Assembly (NCBI RefSeq): GCF_048551375.1
Contig: NZ_JBLYZJ010000008.1
Location: 1 to 64,000, forward strand
DNA length: 64,000 nt
Direction: 5' to 3'
Source of the DNA: Faucicola sp048551375
GTDB lineage: Bacteria; Pseudomonadota; Gammaproteobacteria; Pseudomonadales; Moraxellaceae
Positions 41,645 through 51,143 of this stretch are shown here, piece by piece (the stretch's first letter is position 1; every line of letters starts with the position of its first letter). Below the pieces are notes generated by a model. That model was not told where the DNA came from. It was given only the letters and a program-made list of their open reading frames with translations, and ran no database searches. The translations under genes and the position numbers were made by a program.

Positions 41645-43153
41645 ATGCAACCCAATGGATTTTCATTATTTCAGCATCCATTACGTGTTCCGCTATTATT
41701 GACAAGGTTTGAACGTTTAGTATTTCACCCTGTGTCCCCTGCTTTTGCCTCGAACGCCTCTCATCTTGTGCGTTTGGTGCGTGGTAGTCATGGGTGTCAG
41801 CCTGTCGTTAGCGGTGCAGTAGCCCCAAATTTTAGCTCAACCCATTTTTCTCAAATCACCCTATCGCCTGTCGGTTCGCTAGGACAGCCTCGTTGGCGTG
41901 CATTAATCGCCAATCGTGTGCGTTGCCTATCCTTTGGTGCAAAGGTATTGGGAATTTTGAGCTTGATGTTACCGTTGGCGTATTTTGGTGTCAAATCAAC
42001 GTTAAGTATGCCAGCAACAGCCAGCCAAGCTTCAGCCAATCAGCCCATGCCCAATGTGGTGCTAAAACCATCAGCAACTAACTTGCCGACTGCCAGTTTG
42101 GTGAGCTTGCCTACCCCAATGCTCGCCTCAAAGACCCTTGACCACATTCAAGCCAGCCATACATTACGGGTTGCGACTGTGGTCAATGGAACGACTTATT
42201 TTGCTAAAGATGGCTTTGAGCATGGCTTTGGACATGATGTATTGCAGAGTTATGCCCATCATCTCAAGGTCAATATGGTCACACAAGTGTTTGCCAATGA
42301 AGCCTTGGCTTTAGAAGCCGTAAAAGCAGGAAAAGTGGATATGGCGTTGACCACCCAAACCATTCAGCCTGCCTATTTGGATGGTCGCCATTTGACAGCC
42401 GCCAATGACGATACGCTGAACCAAATCAATTTAAACTGTGGTAAAGACTACTTGAGTACCTATGGGCTTAACCCAAATGTCAGCTTACAAATGCGTGCGT
42501 CTGACCAAAGTTTATTGCAAAATAGCCAGTCGTTTTTGTGCCAACCCAATACCTTGAATACCAATCAGCATTTGGCGAAATTCTATACCCAGCAAGTTTT
42601 TGATACTGATTATAGCGAACAACATTTTAGCAAAATCATCAAAACAAACTTGCCAATGTATCGTACCGCCTTTAAACAAAATGCCAAAACCCATGACCTT
42701 GACTGGCAGTTATTGGTGGCAATGGGCTATCAAGAATCCCACCTTAACGCAGAAGCCACCTCACCAACAGGTGTACGAGGCATTATGATGCTGACCAATG
42801 ATACTGCTGAAGCGATGGGTGTAACTGACCGTATTGATGCCCAACAAAGCATCGAAGGCGGGGCGAAATACCTCAAAAAAGTACAACAACAGTTTGGCAA
42901 TATGCCTAATTCTGATAGGCTGTGGTTTACCTTGGCGGCTTATAATATGGGGCCTCAAGCCATCAAAAATATCCAAGCCACCCTACAACAAAGTGGGCGT
43001 AATGCCAATAGTTGGGCAGAGGTATATCGTTATATGGCAGAAAATGCTTCAACGAACAGCCGTTATGTACAATGTATGGACTATGTGACCAATATTCGTG
43101 GCTATCTTGAACAGCTAAAACGCTCACCTGCCAAGTATAAAAAAGTCGCTTAA
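41645..43153 (+). CDS. mltF: Membrane-bound lytic murein transglycosylase, MltF-like
   Basis: 502 residues. An unusual basic N-terminal stretch of about 95 residues precedes a hydrophobic segment (VLGILSLMLPLAYFGV). A periplasmic solute-binding-like domain follows (HTLRVATVVNGTTYF, from about 172), then an SLT domain with catalytic Glu364 in GYQESHLN and the motifs GIMMLT and LAAYNMG. It should cleave peptidoglycan with formation of 1,6-anhydromuramyl ends. GGAG lies nine bases before the ATG, supporting this start despite the extension. Confidence 0.88.
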   Translation: MQPNGFSLFQHPLRVPLLLTRFERLVFHPVSPAFASNASHLVRLVRGSHGCQPVVSGAVAPNFSSTHFSQITLSPVGSLGQPRWRALIANRVRCLSFGAKVLGILSLMLPLAYFGVKSTLSMPATASQASANQPMPNVVLKPSATNLPTASLVSLPTPMLASKTLDHIQASHTLRVATVVNGTTYFAKDGFEHGFGHDVLQSYAHHLKVNMVTQVFANEALALEAVKAGKVDMALTTQTIQPAYLDGRHLTAANDDTLNQINLNCGKDYLSTYGLNPNVSLQMRASDQSLLQNSQSFLCQPNTLNTNQHLAKFYTQQVFDTDYSEQHFSKIIKTNLPMYRTAFKQNAKTHDLDWQLLVAMGYQESHLNAEATSPTGVRGIMMLTNDTAEAMGVTDRIDAQQSIEGGAKYLKKVQQQFGNMPNSDRLWFTLAAYNMGPQAIKNIQATLQQSGRNANSWAEVYRYMAENASTNSRYVQCMDYVTNIRGYLEQLKRSPAKYKKVA

Positions 43154-43172
43154 CTGCCGATTGCTTTGGTAA

Positions 43173-43207
43173 CAAAAAAGAATGGTTTGCTACCATTCTT
43201 TTTTTTG
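43173..43207 (+). terminator. Intrinsic terminator after mltF
   Basis: AAAAAAGAATGGT pairs with ACCATTCTTTTTT around five bases. It lies about 20 bases after the mltF stop. Confidence 0.9.
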
Positions 43208-43256
43208 TGTTATAACAGGGATAAGAAGACAAATGAATGAAAAAAGGGAAATTACT

Positions 43257-43727
43257 ATGTCACAAGACAAAGCTATTTTTAACACGGAGTATCGCATTTA
43301 TCTTGAAGACACGGATGCAGGTGGGATTGTGTATCATGCCAATCACCTAAAACTATTTGAACGCTGTCGCCGTGATTGGCTTCGTTCACTTGGCATGACC
43401 AGTTATTTTTATCGCAGTCATTCACAAAATAAGTCGCAAAATCAGCAGGATAACGGTTTGCCAGACATTCAATTCGTGGTGAGTAAAGCCAATATTCGTT
43501 ACCTTCGACCGATTTTATTGGATAGTTTAGTCAAGGTAAACATTGCGGATTTGACGGTTAAAAATACGTCTTTATTATTGGTGCAACAGATTTGGCTAGA
43601 TGATGTGTTACTCAGTGAAGCGGATATAACCATTGCTTGCGTGGCAACCTCCAAAAATGACAAAGGGCAAACCGAAGTCCGCCCTACACGATTACCGAGG
43701 GATTTTGTGAAATTATTTGAAATTTAA
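43257..43727 (+). CDS. ybgC: YbgC-type acyl-CoA thioesterase
   Basis: 156 residues with a hotdog fold; the active-site motif YLEDTDAGGIVYHANHLKLFE is characteristic of 4-hydroxybenzoyl-CoA/YbgC-type thioesterases. In many bacteria ybgC heads the tol-pal operon, which is not present here. Start ATG 43257 has AAGGGA eight bases upstream; longer in-frame starts overlap the mltF terminator. Confidence 0.9.
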   Translation: MSQDKAIFNTEYRIYLEDTDAGGIVYHANHLKLFERCRRDWLRSLGMTSYFYRSHSQNKSQNQQDNGLPDIQFVVSKANIRYLRPILLDSLVKVNIADLTVKNTSLLLVQQIWLDDVLLSEADITIACVATSKNDKGQTEVRPTRLPRDFVKLFEI

Positions 43728-43730
43728 AGG

Positions 43731-44561
43731 TTATTTCATTTTACAACTTTGGCAAAACACTTTCCCATCCCCCAACCGATACGCCATCAATCCCCCACCC
43801 CACACACAACCTGCATCGGTGGCTCGTGCGATATTGGTATCGACTTTGGCTTTTAACGCCGCCCAATGTCCAAAGAAAATTTGGCGTTCTCTTGGTACTT
43901 GCCATGCAAACCAAGGGCGAAAGCCATCTGGCATTTTATCATCAAGGCTGGATTTAAAGCTAAACTCAAGCGTACCATCGGCTAGACACAACCGCATCCG
44001 AGTAAAGTAATTGCAAATACTTCGCATTCGCACATAGCCTGTCAGCATATTGGACCAAGGCACAGCCTCTGAGCTGTATAAGTTGGGTAATAAGCGGTCA
44101 AGTTGCCATAGGCTACTTTGTAACTGGGTTTCTAGCTCAGTGGCGTACATTTTGGCTTGGCTAATCGTCCAATTCGGCGGAATCCCTGCATGCACTAGCA
44201 CGGTTTTATCATCAGGCAGTAGCAACAACGGCTGTTTGCGTAGCCAATTCATCAACTCATTGCAATCTGGGGCATCAAAAATGGCTTGGGTTTTGTCTTT
44301 TTTCTTGATTTTGGTCGCCCCACGCCACACAGCTATCAAATTGATATCGTGATTCCCCAGCACCGTTTCGGCACAGCCTGCCTCGCACAGGCGTTTGACC
44401 AAGCGTAATGAGGCAAGTGAATCTTCACCACGAGCGACAATATCGCCTGCAAAATATAGCTTGTCTTGGCTTTCATCAAAATGAATCAACTTTAGCAAGG
44501 CTTTTAAATCACTATAACAACCTTGAATATCGCCAATTATATACTGGTGTCGAAACGCCAT
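43731..44561 (-). CDS. apaH: Bis(5'-nucleosyl)-tetraphosphatase, symmetrical
   Basis: 276 residues of the calcineurin-like phosphoesterase fold: GDIQGCYSDL, AGDIVARGEDS and LGNHD hold the metal ligands. It splits Ap4A into two ADP and can decap Np4-capped RNA. It converges on the thioesterase gene with a three-base gap. In E. coli it follows rsmA-apaG; here apaG is missing and a REP pair fills the space. Confidence 0.93.
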   Translation of the reverse strand: MAFRHQYIIGDIQGCYSDLKALLKLIHFDESQDKLYFAGDIVARGEDSLASLRLVKRLCEAGCAETVLGNHDINLIAVWRGATKIKKKDKTQAIFDAPDCNELMNWLRKQPLLLLPDDKTVLVHAGIPPNWTISQAKMYATELETQLQSSLWQLDRLLPNLYSSEAVPWSNMLTGYVRMRSICNYFTRMRLCLADGTLEFSFKSSLDDKMPDGFRPWFAWQVPRERQIFFGHWAALKAKVDTNIARATDAGCVWGGGLMAYRLGDGKVFCQSCKMK

Positions 44562-44618
44562 ATGCCCTCTTTTACCTAACTATTATTATTTATTAAAATA
44601 CAAAAAACAGGAATAAAA

Positions 44619-44641
44619 GGGCGTATTCAATACGCCCCTAC
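44619..44641. repeat. Partial GGGCGTATT hairpin
   Basis: GGGCGTATTCAATACGCCC followed by CTAC, the first half of the double-hairpin family. Confidence 0.75.
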
Positions 44642-44690
44642 CTGTTTTTTTGTTAAATTACATAGGGCTTACGCAAAAATGCCATTTTTT

Positions 44691-44765
44691 GTAGGTTGGG
44701 TGGAAGAATGACACCCAACATAAACCATTCAAATTGTTGGGTATCGCAAGCCCTACCCAACCTAC
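44691..44765. repeat. Paired REP sequences (GTTGGGTA family)
   Basis: Left unit GTAGGTTGGGT...ACCCAAC and right unit GTTGGGTATCGC...CTACCCAACCTAC in inverted orientation, as around the truncated transposase at 8737-9108. No transposase gene is present here. Confidence 0.85.
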
Positions 44766-44796
44766 GATTTGGTTAAATGCGTCAGTCCTATTACAA

Positions 44797-45642
44797 TTAT
44801 TTTTCTAAATCCGCCATACCATTACTCAGCGTGACAAAATCCACTACGCTTAATGTTTCTGGACGAGCCATTGGATTAAGTCCCCAGTCAATGAGTTGTT
44901 GCTCCGTCACCGCAGGCAAAATCGGTGATTTTTTAAAAATCGCTCGCAAAGTCTTACGGCGATGATTAAACGCCTCTCGCACCACCAAGGCAAACAATTT
45001 TTCATCATTTGCTACAATCGGTTTTTGCTCAAATGGTGTCAAACGAAACACAGCACTGGTGACTTTGGGTGGTGGATTAAATGCCCCATTCGGCACGGTC
45101 AACAGATAATCGGTTTCACAAAAATACTGCATCATCACCGATAAACGCCCATATTCGCCTGTATTGACCTCAGCCGTGATACGGTCAACCACTTCTTTTT
45201 GGAGCATAAAGTGCATATCTTGAATCACATCGGCAAACGTCAATAAATGAAACAATAATGGCGTGGAAATGTTATACGGCAAATTACCCACAATCCGCAT
45301 TTTTTTCTCAGTTTTATCACTATTAACTTGTTGATAAAGCTCACGATAATCCACATCCATGGCGTTGGCTTTGACGATGGTTAAGCCTTCGTTACTATTT
45401 GCCCCAATGCGAATGCGTAACGTGTCCGCCAAATCAGTGTCGAGTTCGACCACAGTCAAACGGTCAACTTCGGCAAGCAAGGGTTCGGTAATCGCTCCCA
45501 TACCCGGCCCAATTTCGAGCATCAAATCATCACGATTGGCATGGATACTGTCGATAATTTGGCTAATAATAGACTTGTCATGTAAAAAATTTTGCCCAAA
45601 GCGTTTGCGTGGCTGATGAGCCATAAAAGGGGAAACGGTCAC
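44797..45642 (-). CDS. rsmA: 16S rRNA (adenine(1518)-N6/adenine(1519)-N6)-dimethyltransferase
   Basis: 281 residues. RsmA/KsgA start motif RKRFGQNFLHD, SAM site EIGPGMGAITEPLL, catalytic NLPYNIS. It dimethylates two adjacent adenines near the 3' end of 16S rRNA. The start is probably GTG 45642 with AGGA upstream; ATG 45624 is an alternative. The C-terminal domain is complete. Confidence 0.95.
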   Translation of the reverse strand: MTVSPFMAHQPRKRFGQNFLHDKSIISQIIDSIHANRDDLMLEIGPGMGAITEPLLAEVDRLTVVELDTDLADTLRIRIGANSNEGLTIVKANAMDVDYRELYQQVNSDKTEKKMRIVGNLPYNISTPLLFHLLTFADVIQDMHFMLQKEVVDRITAEVNTGEYGRLSVMMQYFCETDYLLTVPNGAFNPPPKVTSAVFRLTPFEQKPIVANDEKLFALVVREAFNHRRKTLRAIFKKSPILPAVTEQQLIDWGLNPMARPETLSVVDFVTLSNGMADLEK

Positions 45643-45856
45643 GTTGCAGTTCCTAAACTTGGCGAAAAAAAGAGAAGCCTATGATTATAACATAGCTTGA
45701 CGGATGAATATGACAGTTTAATGACAATGTGCTTTTAGAGCGTATTAAAGACAAAAAGATGACTGCAAAATATGCCTACCCAATAAATTGCAAGCAAGCT
45801 ATCACAAATTTTGTTAAAATGTCTGCCAATTTTATAAATCAAACAGAGAGAACATT

Positions 45857-46948
45857 ATGGGCTTTAACTGTGGCATCGTAGGCTTGCCAAATGTCGGCAA
45901 ATCCACCCTTTTTAACGCACTCACCAAAGCAGGTATCGCTGCCGAAAACTTCCCTTTTTGTACCAAAGACCCAAACACAGGTATCGTCCCTGTGCCAGAC
46001 CCACGTTTGAAGCAACTGGCAGACATCGTCAAACCTGAACGTGTCCTCCCCACAGCAATGGAGTTTGTCGATATCGCAGGCTTGGTCGCAGGGGCGAGTA
46101 AAGGCGAAGGCATGGGTAACCAGTTCCTTGCCAATATCCGTGAAACTGATGCGGTCGCCCACGTTGTCCGCTGTTTTGATGATGACAACGTGATTCACGT
46201 TGACGGACGTGTCAATCCACTGTCAGACATCGAAACCATCAATACCGAACTTGCGTTGGCAGACCTTGAGGCGGTGAGCCGTGCTATTATCAATGTTGGC
46301 AAAAAAGCCAAAGGTGGCGATAAAGATGCCAAAGCGATGGTGGATATTTTTAACAAAATCGAGCCATTACTCGCCGATGGCAAACCTGCTCGCATGGCAA
46401 ATCTTGACGAAGACGAGAAAAAACTGATTCGTAGCTACGGTTTAATCACGCTAAAACCTGTGATGTATATTGCCAACGTGGCGGAAGATGGCTTTGAAAA
46501 CAACCCTTATCTTGACCAAGTACGTGAATTTGCCGAAAAAGACAACGCCATTGTCGTACCACTGTGTAACCAAATCGAATCGGAAATCGCCCAATTAGAC
46601 GATGACGAAAAAGCCGAGTTTTTGGAAAGTATGGGGATGGCAGAGGCAGGGCTTGACCGTGTGATTCGTGCAGGGTATGAGCTGTTAAATATGCAAACCT
46701 ACTTTACCGCAGGGGTCAAAGAAGTGCGTGCATGGACGGTGAAAGTCGGTGCTACTGCCCCTGAAGCTGCTGGTGTGATTCATACCGACTTTGAACGTGG
46801 CTTCATCCGTGCTGAAGTCATTGCCTTTGATGATTTTATTCAATATCAAGGTGAAAAAGGGGCTGCCGCTGCGGGTAAATCTCGCCTAGAGGGCAAAACT
46901 TATATCGTGCAAGATGGCGATGTCATGCACTTTAGATTTAACGTTTAA
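45857..46948 (+). CDS. ychF: Redox-regulated ribosome-binding ATPase YchF
   Basis: 363 residues. G1 GLPNVGKSTLFNAL, G2/G3 region DIAGLVAGASKGEGMG, then a coiled coil and a C-terminal TGS domain (YFTAGVKEVRAWTVKVG). YchF/OLA1 prefers ATP over GTP and binds the ribosome. Divergent from rsmA, with a 214-base gap that presumably holds both promoters. Confidence 0.96.
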   Translation: MGFNCGIVGLPNVGKSTLFNALTKAGIAAENFPFCTKDPNTGIVPVPDPRLKQLADIVKPERVLPTAMEFVDIAGLVAGASKGEGMGNQFLANIRETDAVAHVVRCFDDDNVIHVDGRVNPLSDIETINTELALADLEAVSRAIINVGKKAKGGDKDAKAMVDIFNKIEPLLADGKPARMANLDEDEKKLIRSYGLITLKPVMYIANVAEDGFENNPYLDQVREFAEKDNAIVVPLCNQIESEIAQLDDDEKAEFLESMGMAEAGLDRVIRAGYELLNMQTYFTAGVKEVRAWTVKVGATAPEAAGVIHTDFERGFIRAEVIAFDDFIQYQGEKGAAAAGKSRLEGKTYIVQDGDVMHFRFNV

Positions 46949-46973
46949 TAACAAACCCAATAAATGTCGTACT

Positions 46974-47053
46974 GTAGGTGAGAAGCACTGCTTCGCAAGG
47001 CATAAGCCCAATATTTTAAAACTTTAAACAGGGCGTAAGCATTACGCCCCTAC
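46974..47053. repeat. Double-hairpin repeat, inverted copy
   Basis: Reverse complement of the 6932-7010 unit: GTAGGTGAGAAGCACTG...CTTCGC...GGCATAAGCCC then GGGCGTAAGCATTACGCCCC. Both copies share the CACTG/TTCGC arm, so they are the closest pair of the family. Confidence 0.85.
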
Positions 47054-47106
47054 GACTGTAAATTTTAGATTTGGTGTAATTTAATACTTAAAGGCTTTTA
47101 TATGAA

Positions 47107-47128
47107 TGGGTGCGTTAAATGCACCTTT
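47107..47128 (+). terminator. Terminator-like hairpin upstream of rplM
   Basis: GGTGC pairs with GCACC around GTTAAAT, followed by six T. It could end transcripts from ychF before the rplM promoter. Confidence 0.55.
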
Positions 47129-47214
47129 TTTATTTTCATCAATTTATTTTATCCAAAACCCCTAATGACATATTGCAACAATCGCATAAAGCCCATATAA
47201 TATGCGTTCGTAAT

Positions 47215-47251
47215 TTTGAGAGCCCTCGTTTCCCAGACAATCACTCTCAAC
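47215..47251 (+). promoter_or_regulatory. Possible ribosomal-protein leader of rplM-rpsI
   Basis: TTGAGAG and CTCTCAA can close a stem-loop about 30 bases before the rplM start, with GTTTCCCAGAC in the loop. A leader hairpin bound by L13 regulates this operon in related bacteria. I cannot confirm the fold beyond the closing stem. Confidence 0.4.
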
Positions 47252-47277
47252 TATTAACTCAAAAAGGTTTTTTAAAC

Positions 47278-47706
47278 ATGAAAACTATCAGTGCTAAACC
47301 ACATGAAGTGACACACGATTGGTACATCGTCGACGCTGAAGGTAAAACGCTAGGCCGCTTGGCGAGTGAAATCGCATCACGTTTACGTGGTAAGCATAAG
47401 CCTTCATACACCCCACACGTTGACACTGGCGATTATATCGTTGTTGTTAATGCTGAGAAAATTGCCGTTACTGGTAAAAAAGCTCAAGATAAAAAATACT
47501 ACCGTCACACTGGTTACCCAGGTGGTATCAAAGAAACCAACTTTACCAAACTTATCGCTCACAAGCCAGAAGACGTGCTTCAAAAAGCGGTAAAAGGTAT
47601 GTTGCCAAAAGGTCCACTTGGCTATGCCATGATTAAAAAGCTAAAAGTGTACGCAGGTACTGAGCATCCACATACTGCTCAACAACCTCAAGTGTTAGAT
47701 ATCTAA
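47278..47706 (+). CDS. rplM: 50S ribosomal protein L13
   Basis: 142 residues; MKTISAKPHEVTHDWYIVDA and GKTLGRLASEIASRLRGKHK are typical. Start ATG 47278 with AAGG ten bases upstream; the open frame further up is non-coding leader. Co-transcribed with rpsI, which starts ten bases after the stop. Confidence 0.97.
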   Translation: MKTISAKPHEVTHDWYIVDAEGKTLGRLASEIASRLRGKHKPSYTPHVDTGDYIVVVNAEKIAVTGKKAQDKKYYRHTGYPGGIKETNFTKLIAHKPEDVLQKAVKGMLPKGPLGYAMIKKLKVYAGTEHPHTAQQPQVLDI

Positions 47707-47716
47707 GGAGCAAACT

Positions 47717-48103
47717 ATGGAACGCAATTACGGTACAGGTCGTCGTAAAACTTCAACTGCTCGTGTATTCTTGTCAGCAGGTTCAGGCAACATCGTTGTG
47801 AACGGCAAGCCACTTGACCAATACTTCGGTCGTGAAACATCGGTAATGGTGGTACGTCAACCATTAGAACTACTTGATGTTGCCACTAAATTTGATATCT
47901 ACGTTACTGTTAAAGGTGGCGGTATCAATGGTCAAGCAGGTGCAATTCGCCACGGTATTACTCGTGCATTAATCGAATCTGACGAAACGCTAAAACCTGC
48001 TCTAAAAGCAGCTGGTTTTGTGACTCGTGACGCTCGTGAAGTTGAACGTAAAAAATTGGGTCTTCGCAAAGCACGCAAACGCCCACAATACTCAAAACGT
48101 TAA
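47717..48103 (+). CDS. rpsI: 30S ribosomal protein S9
   Basis: 128 residues with the typical start YGTGRRKTSTARVFL and basic C-terminus ending KRPQYSKR, whose last Arg contacts P-site tRNA. AAGGAG lies seven bases before the ATG. Confidence 0.97.
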   Translation: MERNYGTGRRKTSTARVFLSAGSGNIVVNGKPLDQYFGRETSVMVVRQPLELLDVATKFDIYVTVKGGGINGQAGAIRHGITRALIESDETLKPALKAAGFVTRDAREVERKKLGLRKARKRPQYSKR

Positions 48104-48123
48104 TTTTAGTTATACGTTTTTAC

Positions 48124-48157
48124 AAAAATGCCCTTGTATCTTACAAGGGTATTTTTT
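48124..48157 (+). terminator. Intrinsic terminator after rpsI
   Basis: ATGCCCTTGTA pairs with TACAAGGGTAT around TCT, followed by a long T run. Confidence 0.9.
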
Positions 48158-48403
48158 TTATTTTCGATTAGGAATTTATTTTATGACAAAAATAGCATAA
48201 AATAGCAATATTAGCGAAATTTAGGCACAGCTAAGGTGGCTTTTAAAGAATAACTGATTTAAAATAGCCATAAACCTAATGTGGGAATATTGTTACCCAT
48301 GTAACCAAAGTCATTTTGATGGTTGATACCTCTCTCCCCCTTTTACTAAAGGCTGTTATTGAGTTAAGGAAAGGATTGAAACATTAATCTGGAGGAATTG
48401 TTA

Positions 48404-48991
48404 ATGAGCCATGCCGAAGGCGTTGATATGAAACGCCGTAGAGTATTAATCGCTTCCACTGCCGCCCTAGGTGCGGTAGGTGTTGCAGCGGTTGCCACGC
48501 CATTTGTGCGTTCTTGGTACCCTAGTGCCAAAGCAGAAGCTGCGGGTGCACCTGTGACTTATGATACTGCGTCAATTGAAGCAGGTCAGATGGTCGTAGT
48601 GAAGTACCGTGGTAAACCCATTTATATTGTCAAACGTACCAAAGAAATGATGGACAATTTGGCAAAATTTGAACCCCAGTTGGCTGACCCAAAATCTGAA
48701 GCCTCTCTACAACCTGAATATTGCAAAAACCCTTCTCGCTCAAAAGACAATTCAGACTTGTTAGTGTGTGAGGGTGTTTGTACCCACTTGGGTTGTGCTC
48801 CTGCCTTCCGTCCAGAAGTGGGTGCGGCTGATTTGGGTGGTAGCAGTTGGTTGGGTGGTTTTTTCTGTCCATGCCACGGTTCAAAATATGACCTTGCAGG
48901 GCGTGTTTTAACTGGTCAACCTGCACCTCGTAATCTGCCTGTCCCTGACTATAGTTTAAGTGCAACAATTTTAACGGTGGGGGTAGCTTAA
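48404..48991 (+). CDS. petA: Ubiquinol-cytochrome c reductase iron-sulfur subunit (Rieske)
   Basis: 195 residues. A twin-arginine-type N-terminus with membrane anchor (KRRRVLIASTAALGAVGVAA) precedes the Rieske fold; the 2Fe-2S ligands are in CTHLGC and CPCHGS. It passes electrons from ubiquinol to cytochrome c1. ATG 48404 has GGAGG eight bases upstream. First gene of petABC; the 250 bases before it hold the rpsI terminator and probably the pet promoter. Confidence 0.96.
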   Translation: MSHAEGVDMKRRRVLIASTAALGAVGVAAVATPFVRSWYPSAKAEAAGAPVTYDTASIEAGQMVVVKYRGKPIYIVKRTKEMMDNLAKFEPQLADPKSEASLQPEYCKNPSRSKDNSDLLVCEGVCTHLGCAPAFRPEVGAADLGGSSWLGGFFCPCHGSKYDLAGRVLTGQPAPRNLPVPDYSLSATILTVGVA

Positions 48992-48992
48992 T

Positions 48993-50231
48993 ATGAGTAT
49001 GGGACAAAAATTAATGCATTGGGTGGACGCACGCTTTCCTGCGACTGAAACCTATGAATACCATATGTCAAAATATTACGCCCCAAAAAATTTCAATTTT
49101 TGGTATTTTTTTGGCGTATTGTCAATGGTGGTATTGGTCAACCAGTTAGTGACTGGTATTTGGCTAACCATGATGTTTAACCCAAGTGCTGAGGGAGCGT
49201 TTGCTTCTGTTGAATACATCATGCGTGATGTTGAAGGTGGTTGGTTAATTCGTTATATGCACTCGACTGGGGCTTCGGCATTCTTCGTGGTGGTGTATCT
49301 ACATATGTTCCGTGGTTTACTCTATGGTTCATATCAAAAACCTCGTGAGCTTGTATGGCTAATCGGTATGGGTATTTATCTATGCTTGATGGCAGAAGGC
49401 TTCTTTGGTTACTTGCTACCTTGGGGTAATATGTCGTTTTGGGGTGCTCAAGTTATTTTGAACCTACCTGCGGCGATTCCTTTTATTGGTGATGCGTTAG
49501 GCGAATGGGTCAAAGGTGACTATATCATTTCTGGTATTACCCTTAACCGTTTCTTTGCTTTACACGTTGTGGCAATTCCTTTGATTTTGGTTGGTTTGGT
49601 ATTTGTTCACTTGGTGGCATTGCACCATGTTGGTTCAAACAACCCAGATGGTATCGACATCAAAAAACTAAAAGACAAAAATGGTGTACCCCTTGATGGT
49701 GTGGCATTCCATCCTTACTATACTGTGCATGACTTGGTTGGTATCGTGGTGTTCTTTATGGTGTTCTTTGCCGTGGTATTCTTCTTCCCAGAAGGTGGCG
49801 GTTTCTTCCTAGAACCACCAAACTTTGAAGCAGCCAACCCATTAAAAACCCCTGCACACATTGCCCCAGTTTGGTATTACACGCCATTCTATGCGATGCT
49901 TCGTGCGACACCATCTATGTTTGGCTCTGCCCTACCTGGTGTGATTGTAATGGGTGCTTCGATTGCGATTCTATTCGTGTTACCTTGGCTTGATAAATCA
50001 CCTGTACGCTCAATTCGCTACAAAGGTACGTTATCAAAAATCGCTTTGACTATTTTCGTGATTAGTTTCTTGATTTTAGGTTATTTGGGTGTGATTCCAT
50101 CAAGCGATACAGCAACCTTGGTCGCTCGTATTTGTACGGTTCTTTATTTCTTGTTCTTCTTATTGATGCCGATTTATACGTCTATCGAAACGTGTAAACG
50201 TCCACCTGAACGTGTTACTGGAGGTCACTAA
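48993..50231 (+). CDS. petB: Cytochrome b of the bc1 complex
   Basis: 412 residues, full-length single-chain form. Eight or nine membrane helices; heme histidines in RYMHSTGASAFF and the paired region ALHVVAIPL, and the quinol-site PEW-like segment here NFEAANP after EGGGFFLEPP. Starts two bases after petA and overlaps petC by one base (TAATG). Confidence 0.96.
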   Translation: MSMGQKLMHWVDARFPATETYEYHMSKYYAPKNFNFWYFFGVLSMVVLVNQLVTGIWLTMMFNPSAEGAFASVEYIMRDVEGGWLIRYMHSTGASAFFVVVYLHMFRGLLYGSYQKPRELVWLIGMGIYLCLMAEGFFGYLLPWGNMSFWGAQVILNLPAAIPFIGDALGEWVKGDYIISGITLNRFFALHVVAIPLILVGLVFVHLVALHHVGSNNPDGIDIKKLKDKNGVPLDGVAFHPYYTVHDLVGIVVFFMVFFAVVFFFPEGGGFFLEPPNFEAANPLKTPAHIAPVWYYTPFYAMLRATPSMFGSALPGVIVMGASIAILFVLPWLDKSPVRSIRYKGTLSKIALTIFVISFLILGYLGVIPSSDTATLVARICTVLYFLFFLLMPIYTSIETCKRPPERVTGGH

Positions 50232-50947
50232 TGAAAGCTGTTAATAAGATTATCGCTGGATTGGGCTTGACCTTAGCACTAGGGCTTGGGGCGACTACCG
50301 CTCAAGCCAGTGGTGGCGGTGGCTGTGGTACTTACAAGACTGTTGATGGGAAAGATGAGCATTTGGCGTGTGAAGTTGCCCCTGTAGACTTGACCAATAA
50401 AGCGTCAATCCAACGTGGTGCATCCATGTTTATGAGTTACTGTGTTGGCTGTCACTCGGCTCAATATGTACGTTATTCTAAAATGTACAAAGATTTGGAT
50501 ATCCCTAAAGAGTTAGTCGAAAAATACCTGATGGTAACGACTGACCAAGTGGGTGACCATATCACTGCTGGTATTGACCCAGAGCAACAAAAAGCATGGT
50601 TTGGTGCTCAACCACCTGACCTATCGCTAGAAACTCGTCTACGTGGTAATGATTGGGTATATACTTACCTGCTCGCTTTCTACGAAGACCCTAGCCGTCC
50701 TTGGGGTGCAAACAACATGGTGTTGCCAAACGCAGCCATGCCTCACGTGTTGCATGATATGCAGATGAACACCTCAAAAGAAGAATACCGCCAAAATATC
50801 GGAGATATCGTCAACTTTATGGCGTGGATGGCAGAGCCACAAGCTCACCAACGTAAAGTGTATGGATTTTGGGTATTGCTATTCTTAGCTGCCTTATTAA
50901 TCCCTGTGTACTTATTGAATAAAGAATTTTGGAAAGATGTGAAATAA
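50231..50947 (+). CDS. petC: Cytochrome c1
   Basis: 238 residues: a signal peptide (ending TAQA), heme-binding CVGCHSAQY, axial Met region near NAAMPHVL, and a C-terminal membrane anchor (VYGFWVLLFLAALLIPVYLL). GGAGG lies seven bases before the ATG. Confidence 0.96.
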   Translation: MKAVNKIIAGLGLTLALGLGATTAQASGGGGCGTYKTVDGKDEHLACEVAPVDLTNKASIQRGASMFMSYCVGCHSAQYVRYSKMYKDLDIPKELVEKYLMVTTDQVGDHITAGIDPEQQKAWFGAQPPDLSLETRLRGNDWVYTYLLAFYEDPSRPWGANNMVLPNAAMPHVLHDMQMNTSKEEYRQNIGDIVNFMAWMAEPQAHQRKVYGFWVLLFLAALLIPVYLLNKEFWKDVK

Positions 50948-50982
50948 TCCGTCATTTTGACAAAGTTCATAATAAGACACAT

Positions 50983-51010
50983 AAAAAAGGTAGCTTAGGC
51001 TACCTTTTTT
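50983..51010 (+). terminator. Intrinsic terminator after petC
   Basis: AAAAAAGGTAGC pairs with GCTACCTTTTTT around TTAG. Confidence 0.92.
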
Positions 51011-51143
51011 GTTGTATGGCTTCACCAAAATACCATTTGTCAGATAGGATAACGCATACCCAACCCAATTTATTGACAATAAATTGACAACAAAATGGTA
51101 TATAATAAATCCATAACTTCAAAAATACGTTGATATTCACAAT

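Noticed and set aside
43182..43256. Longer N-terminus for the thioesterase from 43182
   Set aside because: It would begin inside the mltF terminator; ATG 43257 has AAGGGA at normal distance and matches family length.
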